The notes beneath the pieces are model-generated. The model had not been told where the DNA came from. It made no database searches and worked only from the letters and a program-made list of their open reading frames with translations. A DNA stretch of 64,000 nucleotides, taken from Bradyrhizobium ivorense (GTDB lineage Bacteria; Pseudomonadota; Alphaproteobacteria; Rhizobiales; Xanthobacteraceae). The DNA lies in NCBI RefSeq assembly GCF_900696085.1, contig NZ_CAADFC020000011.1, positions 124,001 to 188,000 of the forward strand, given 5' to 3'. A program made the position numbers and the translations under genes. Positions 59,503 to 64,000 of this stretch are shown one piece after another (the first letter of the stretch is position 1; each line of letters begins with the position of its first letter).

Positions 59503-61257
59503 TCAGAACCGCTTGATCTCGATTCCGTACTTCCTCAGCGCGTAGCCAATCTGGCGCGGCGTTAGTCCGAGCAAGCGCGCCGCTTTTGCCTGTACCCAGC
59601 CGGATTTTTCCATGGCTGCGATGACCCGCTCGCGATCGGCCATCTTCGCGCCACTTACGAGGACTGTGCCGGGAGGTGCCAGTGAGGCCAGCTCGCTGCC
59701 GACGGGCGGGACCGGTGCGATCGCTTCAGACAGCGAAGTGATCGGCTTGGCGGGCGCTGGGACGGGCGGTGCCGATTTGACTGTCGCCTCCTCCGACGTA
59801 CTTTTCCACAGCATCGCGGAAAGGCACTGGCCGTGGCAACATGCAAAATCATTTCTCACGATCGATGGTCCGGCCGACAAAGTCGCTGTGCGCTCGATGC
59901 AGTTTTCGAGCTCGCGGACATTGCCCGGAAAGCCGCAGCTCATCAGCACATCGATCGCGCTCGCCTCCAAGGTCAGCGTACGGCCGTTCACGCTGTTGAA
60001 ATTCCTCAGGAATTCGGCGGCAAGCAGCGGAATATCGCTGCGTCTTTCGCGCAGCGGCGGCAGCAGCAAGGGAACAACGCTGATGCGATAGTAAAGGTCT
60101 GCGCGAAACTCGCTTCTTGCCACAGCCTCTTCAAGGTTCCTGTTGGTTGCGGCTATGACTCGAACATCGACCTTTATGGTCTGGTTGCTACCGACCCGCT
60201 CGAACTCCTGCTCCTGCAGGACTCGCAGCAACTTCGCCTGGAACGGGGCCGAAATCTCGCCGATCTCGTCAAGGAACAGCGTGCCTTTGTCAGCAAGCTC
60301 GAAGCGACCCTTGCGCGAGCTGAAGGCGCCGGTAAAGGCACCCTTCTCATGACCGAACAACTCAGACTCCAGCACTGTCTCAGGCAGAGCCGCGCAATTC
60401 AGCTTAATGAAGGGCCGCTTGGCACGAGACGATGATTCGTGAATAGCCTTGGCTACAAGTTCCTTTCCGGTACCGGATTCGCCGCGCAGCAGAACCGTGC
60501 TGTTCGATTTGGCCACGATCGCGATCTTTTCGAGCAACCCGCGCAGCGCCGGGCTGTCGCCAATGATCCCATGAACAGGTAGCTTCTTACGCTCTCGTAC
60601 AGGCTGCTTAAACTCGAATAATTGCTTTTGCAGACGGTCCTTCTCCGCCATCAGCCGCTCGCGATCGCAGGCGAACAAGCGATGCAGCCTCACTGTCTGT
60701 CCCACCAGGTTGGCGATCATGGTGAGAAGACGCGCATCATAATCGAGCCGGAGATTCGACCTTTCGTCACGGACACGGTCGAGCGTCAGCGTACCCACGA
60801 CTTTCGGATCGATGCGGATCGGCACTCCGATGAACGACACCGGCATATTATCCGAGGCACCGAGCACCTCAAGGTCAGCTGCGCTGAACGCCGGCTCCGC
60901 TGCCACGTTCTCGGCGACAAGAGGCCTGTCGGTCGCAACGATCTGGTCGATTGCCTTCCGTGGCAGGCGCATCCGGAAGCGGTCGTCGCTGCCTTCGCTC
61001 CAGCCAGCGCCCACGGTAATGTCCGGCATCCCGTCATCGTCGAACAGTGAGACGATTCCGTGTCGCATCTGCACAAACGATTGCAGAAGGCCCACGACGT
61101 TGGCCAGCGTGACCTCGAGTCGGCAGGGAGCGGCGAGTATTTTCGATATTTCGAAGATGCCGGTCAGCGCGCTCTCGCGCAGCGGCTCGCCTGAGAGCTC
61201 GCGCTCCGTCTCTGGATGAGAGGCAGGTATTTCGCGTGCGGAAGCGATATGCAGCAT
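59503..61257 (-). CDS. nifA: NifA, sigma-54-dependent activator of nitrogen fixation genes
   Basis: A 584-residue enhancer-binding protein. Residues about 30-180 form the GAF sensor (GIFEISKILAAPCRLEVTLA). The central AAA+ domain has Walker A LLRGESGTGKELVAKAI, the sigma-54 contact loop GHEKGAFTGAFSSRKG and Walker B GTLFLDEIGEIS. The oxygen-sensing linker of rhizobial NifA is present: GNVRELENCIERTA with the C-x4-C in DFACCHGQCLSA. The C-terminus has the DNA-binding helix-turn-helix AKAARLLGLTPRQIGYALRK. It activates nif and fix promoters at low oxygen. ATG 61257 has GGAG eight bases upstream and gives the usual length; a longer start at 61326 is possible. Co-transcribed with fixR. Confidence 0.95.
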   Translation of the reverse strand: MLHIASAREIPASHPETERELSGEPLRESALTGIFEISKILAAPCRLEVTLANVVGLLQSFVQMRHGIVSLFDDDGMPDITVGAGWSEGSDDRFRMRLPRKAIDQIVATDRPLVAENVAAEPAFSAADLEVLGASDNMPVSFIGVPIRIDPKVVGTLTLDRVRDERSNLRLDYDARLLTMIANLVGQTVRLHRLFACDRERLMAEKDRLQKQLFEFKQPVRERKKLPVHGIIGDSPALRGLLEKIAIVAKSNSTVLLRGESGTGKELVAKAIHESSSRAKRPFIKLNCAALPETVLESELFGHEKGAFTGAFSSRKGRFELADKGTLFLDEIGEISAPFQAKLLRVLQEQEFERVGSNQTIKVDVRVIAATNRNLEEAVARSEFRADLYYRISVVPLLLPPLRERRSDIPLLAAEFLRNFNSVNGRTLTLEASAIDVLMSCGFPGNVRELENCIERTATLSAGPSIVRNDFACCHGQCLSAMLWKSTSEEATVKSAPPVPAPAKPITSLSEAIAPVPPVGSELASLAPPGTVLVSGAKMADRERVIAAMEKSGWVQAKAARLLGLTPRQIGYALRKYGIEIKRF

Positions 61258-61511
61258 GAGGCGGTCTCCGTTATTTTGATCATCCTCCCTAACACCTTGT
61301 TCGGGTTTGCGAGCTTCGTTTTGCATGTCATGCTCGATCTAGCGTCACGAGTTAACGAGATGACATAGAAGCGTAACACCTTTTCATGGCACGACAGTAA
61401 CCTTACAGTGGCTTGATTTCATCTTTTTTCGGAATAGGTGCGCGACGCCAGCGTAGAACACGTGCTCGAGCGTTGAGGCTCAAATCAGCGACGTTGCCAG
61501 GCTTGCTCTAG

Positions 61512-62348
61512 TCACAGATGTTGCCCACCATTGATCGGCACCTCGGCCCCCGTAACATAGCTTGCGGCATCCGAACATAGGAAGAAGATGACCTTGGCCA
61601 CTTCGTCGGGTGTGCCCACTCTGCGCAGCGGGATGTTTGGCACGAGACGCGCTTCCGTGTCGGGCGACAACATGTCCGTCCTGATCTCACCGGGCGCGAT
61701 CGCGTTCACGCGAACGCCATGCGGCGCATAATCATGGGCCATTTCGCGTGTGAGACTCGCAAGCGCAGCCTTCGACGTCGCATAGGCGCTGCCGGCGAAC
61801 GGGTGCACCCGCGAACCAGCGATCGACGTCACGTTGACAATCGATCCTGACGCGGCCCTTAGCTCGTCGAATAAGCCCTTCGCCAGCAGGATCGGGGCCA
61901 CGAGATTCAGATGAAACACTCTCATCCAGATTTCGGTTGACGTCGTCAACGACGTCAGCCGGTCACCATCGGACGTCTTCGGCGAGATGCCGGCATTGTT
62001 CACTAGTGCGTGCAAGGGTGCGCCCGCCAAGCGTTCCTTGACCTGCGCGACCAAGCGCGGCAGCATTTGATGATCGCTAAGGTCGACCTGGACATGATCC
62101 TCGCGCCCGGAGTCCCACGGGCACCGCTCGCCATCGAACGGCTGGCGCGCGCAAGAAATGATGCGCCAACCTGCCTCCGAAAACAGCTTGGCAGTGGCAT
62201 GCCCAATTCCGCGCGATGCCCCAGTCAGCAACATCGCCTTCTGCTCTCCCTGGTGGAGGCGGGCTTTATCGACGCGAAAGGGACAGCCCAAATGTGTCTC
62301 GGGCAGCGGACCTGCGACCAGATCGTCATTTGGCAGATCGAGACCCAC
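61512..62348 (-). CDS. fixR: FixR, SDR-family oxidoreductase of the fixR-nifA operon
   Basis: A 278-residue short-chain dehydrogenase-like protein. Motifs: KAMLLTGASRGIGHATAKLF (nucleotide loop), ALVNNAGISPKT, VNVTSIAGSRVHPFAGSAYA then TSKAALASL (Ser-Tyr-x3-Lys), and the end GAEVPINGGQ. In Bradyrhizobium fixR is the first gene of the fixR-nifA operon; it is not essential for fixation and its reaction is unknown. GTG 62348 has GAGGAGG upstream and matches homologues. Preceded by a -24/-12 promoter and a RegR-type box. nifA starts about 255 bases downstream. Confidence 0.93.
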   Translation of the reverse strand: MGLDLPNDDLVAGPLPETHLGCPFRVDKARLHQGEQKAMLLTGASRGIGHATAKLFSEAGWRIISCARQPFDGERCPWDSGREDHVQVDLSDHQMLPRLVAQVKERLAGAPLHALVNNAGISPKTSDGDRLTSLTTSTEIWMRVFHLNLVAPILLAKGLFDELRAASGSIVNVTSIAGSRVHPFAGSAYATSKAALASLTREMAHDYAPHGVRVNAIAPGEIRTDMLSPDTEARLVPNIPLRRVGTPDEVAKVIFFLCSDAASYVTGAEVPINGGQHL

Positions 62349-62387
62349 GCCCGCCTCCTCTGATGTAGCGCCGCTGGCAAACGCGTA

Positions 62388-62402
62388 GCAGGATTTGGGC
62401 CA
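62388..62402 (-). promoter_or_regulatory. Sigma-54-type (-24/-12) promoter of fixR-nifA
   Basis: The minus strand reads TGGCCCAAATCCTGC with the essential GG-N10-GC spacing. The predicted start lies about 12 bases downstream near 62376, some 28 bases before the fixR GTG. In Bradyrhizobium this operon is driven by overlapping sigma-54 and RegR-dependent promoters. Confidence 0.65.
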
Positions 62403-62432
62403 CTACGATGCACGCAAAGACGCTCCGGTTTT

Positions 62433-62447
62433 GCGTCCTAATGTCGC
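62433..62447 (-). promoter_or_regulatory. RegR-box (upstream activator site) of fixR-nifA
   Basis: The minus strand reads GCGACATTAGGACGC, agreeing at every defined position with the RegR-box consensus GNGRCRTTNNGNCGC as I remember it. Its centre is about 64 bases upstream of the predicted start site, close to the -68 activator site known for Bradyrhizobium fixR. It should mediate redox-responsive activation by RegSR. Confidence 0.7.
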
Positions 62448-62831
62448 GCACGCCAAAAACTTGGCCGATTCGAGACATGGTGCGTGTGCTTTGCGACATC
62501 GACGGTGCATCACCCACACAATGCCTGAAGCAAACTCGGTCACTGCTAGGACCTGACATCAAGCTGCGCTCTCGTGATCGCGCAATAAGGAGCGAGCGGA
62601 TAAAGAATCCTACTCGTCGAGGCAACGATTGGTCAGGATGGCGGAGACACCCAGTAGCCGTCTCGATACGAAACGAAACCTGACGTACCAACTTCACACG
62701 TTAGGTTTTCTCTCCAGGGCAAGGGCATGTTGGAGCGTCGGTTTGAGCAATCAATTGCCGCCCCGAAACATAGTGGCAGGACAGCTTGATGCAAAAAGCC
62801 GCCATCAGATCGATGAGGCGGGTCACAACCT
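62448..62831. other. Intergenic region between nodZ and fixR
   Basis: About 380 bases between two co-oriented genes. Frames at 62326-62697 (minus) and 62408-62683 (plus) are mutually antisense and carry no motif. I find no nod box or terminator. Confidence 0.4.
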
Positions 62832-63863
62832 TCATGAAGACACCAGCTCTTGTGAGGCTTCTTCAATCAAGATCAATCGGCTCGGATCGTTCAAATCGAA
62901 TTCTATAACGCGTGGCGCAAAGAGGCGCGCATAACGCGTGAAAGCGCTGGTCGGCGGGAACCGGATCACAGTGTCGCATCGCGCAAGGAGATACATCTCG
63001 ATGAGAGCGGAAAATCCGCCCTCGGCTCCGAGCGCCGCGCTGTGCAAAGGTCCGGCCTGAGGCGCATGGAAGCGCTTTGGAATCGTGAAAACGTCGGGAA
63101 ACATTGCTGACACCTTTTCAAGGACGAGCGCGCTGTCCGTGCACAGGAAAGCCCTAACAGGCTTTTCATGCGATAACGCCTTGGCCGTGTCGATCGCATT
63201 ACAGACCTGTCGCAAGGCGCGCTCGGGATCAGCCCAGTAGGGCGCATGCCCCATAATATCCTCGCCGTTGCCGTGCCGAACATGAATGCCGATCACGCTG
63301 TACGGCTCAAAGTGCTCACGGAAGATGGCATCAATCCGCCCCTGAACTTCAGATCGCGGCTTGATGCTCCGAAAGATCTCTCGTTCAGCCTCTTCATCGC
63401 AGCGCCACATCAGGCAGGCGTCACACACAATCGTATTTGCATCGCAATCTTGCTGACTTTGGAACAGCTGATCGAGTTCATCGCGTTCCCGAAAAATCTG
63501 CTCGTCCGGCCGATAGGCGCAATCAATAGTTGGCCTATTCCACCATCCCGGGAAGAAAGGTCCCGGAAATGAGCGCTGATTGATCTGGTCGTCGCAGATC
63601 ACCCGTACGCCAGCAATGTCTTGAACTGGCTCGAAGAAGACCGGAAAGGCGTTAGTGAATGGTTGCTCGAGATAGCAAGACCCCCGCCAATCGATGACCA
63701 GGTTCCGTCCGGTCCGCTGCGCAAACCGCCAAGCCGCCGCCAGCGACCACAGGCAGTCGCCCAAGCCCGTACGTCGCCGGGACACAACGAACCGATCATT
63801 CTTCGGACCGCCAAGCATCTGCATTGCCTCCTTCCGGGCTCCTGGTTGAACAAGAGACGTCAT
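62832..63863 (-). CDS. nodZ: NodZ, alpha-1,6-fucosyltransferase for Nod factors
   Basis: A 343-residue GT23-family enzyme that adds fucose from GDP-fucose to C-6 of the reducing GlcNAc of lipochitooligosaccharides. The start TSLVQPGARKEAMQMLGGPK, SRRRTGLGDCLWSLAAAWRF, the donor-binding IGIHVRHGNGEDIMGHAPYW with its invariant Arg, FLCTDSALVLEKVSAMFPD and MYLLARCDTVIRFPPTSAFT follow Bradyrhizobium NodZ closely. ATG 63863 has GAGG seven bases upstream; the extended frame to 63944 is unlikely. Cytoplasmic or membrane-associated. Intact. Host-range determinant on legumes such as siratro and soybean. Confidence 0.95.
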   Translation of the reverse strand: MTSLVQPGARKEAMQMLGGPKNDRFVVSRRRTGLGDCLWSLAAAWRFAQRTGRNLVIDWRGSCYLEQPFTNAFPVFFEPVQDIAGVRVICDDQINQRSFPGPFFPGWWNRPTIDCAYRPDEQIFRERDELDQLFQSQQDCDANTIVCDACLMWRCDEEAEREIFRSIKPRSEVQGRIDAIFREHFEPYSVIGIHVRHGNGEDIMGHAPYWADPERALRQVCNAIDTAKALSHEKPVRAFLCTDSALVLEKVSAMFPDVFTIPKRFHAPQAGPLHSAALGAEGGFSALIEMYLLARCDTVIRFPPTSAFTRYARLFAPRVIEFDLNDPSRLILIEEASQELVSS

Positions 63864-64000
63864 TGGAGACACCTCACATATGGTCTTGGCCGATGTTATG
63901 GCCGCCGCTTGTGCTGCTCGCGAGCTGCGTCGGTAGAACTTCATAGCAGCGCTATCCTCGTGGCGGGTTCTGTCAACGCTTATCCATTCAGAGCTTTTGC

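Noticed and set aside
63864..64000. Possible nod box upstream of nodZ
   Set aside because: No ATC-N9-GAT repeats found in the 137 bases available; a more distant box would be outside the window.
1..64000. CRISPR arrays, rRNA genes and complete tRNA genes
   Set aside because: No regularly spaced repeats and no rRNA-like sequence were seen; the only tRNA sequence is the 3' half at 51068-51112.

Overview
The window looks like a symbiosis-island or genomic-island region of a Bradyrhizobium-type alphaproteobacterium. The base composition is GC-rich. The right end carries nodZ (Nod-factor fucosyltransferase), fixR and nifA in the Bradyrhizobium order. A fixA gene lies about 42 kb away on the same strand. 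Many of the other genes are remnants, frameshifted copies or mobile-element scars, which is typical of a decaying accessory island. All product names come from reading the sequence by eye; no database search was run.

Layout from left to right. 1-2.2 kb: a flavin reductase end and remnants of an integrase, a nucleotidyltransferase and possibly a relaxase. 2.4-3.5 kb: an intact M20 metallopeptidase. 4.4-12.5 kb: a compact set that resembles an uncharacterised small-molecule locus, with an AMP-forming acyl/aryl ligase, a PGM1-like ATP-grasp ligase, a 2OG-Fe(II) oxygenase, a heme-oxygenase-like (HDO) protein fused to a GFA domain, and an MFS transporter. An IS5-family element sits exactly at the transporter stop codon. 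14.5-19.2 kb: a DUF3422 protein, fixA with its own sigma-54 promoter, a TAXI-type solute-binding protein, and IS66 and xanthine-dehydrogenase remnants.

19.7-22.9 kb holds a decaying ubiquitin-like operon: Ubl tail, E2, JAB-E1 fusion, DUF6527 and a ClpP-like serine protease, joined by start/stop overlaps and cut at its 5' end by an IS66 scar. 23.4-33 kb is defence-like: a UvrD-type helicase and a DUF2130 nuclease, both truncated and joined head to head, a Swt1-HEPN protein and an OLD-like ATPase/TOPRIM protein. 33.4-35.5 kb has a small integrase and a leader ORF coupled to a conserved small gene. 35.6-42.6 kb is a complete Wadjet operon (jetABCD) behind a small DNA-binding-like protein and a pair of palindromes.

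43.1-50.2 kb is probably older chromosomal material: a fused DctQM/DctP TRAP transporter, a split transketolase, an SDR dehydrogenase, a LysR regulator and the 3' end of an SMP-30 lactonase, which together suggest uptake and breakdown of a sugar or sugar acid. 51.07 kb holds the 3' half of an initiator tRNA gene, a probable attachment-site scar. It is followed by accessory genes including an AbiEi/AbiEii pair with an upstream inverted repeat, a secreted protein with a perfect -1 slippery heptamer before its stop codon, and a frameshifted pPIWI-associated-nuclease-like gene. The window ends with nifA, fixR (a -24/-12 promoter plus a full RegR-box match) and nodZ.
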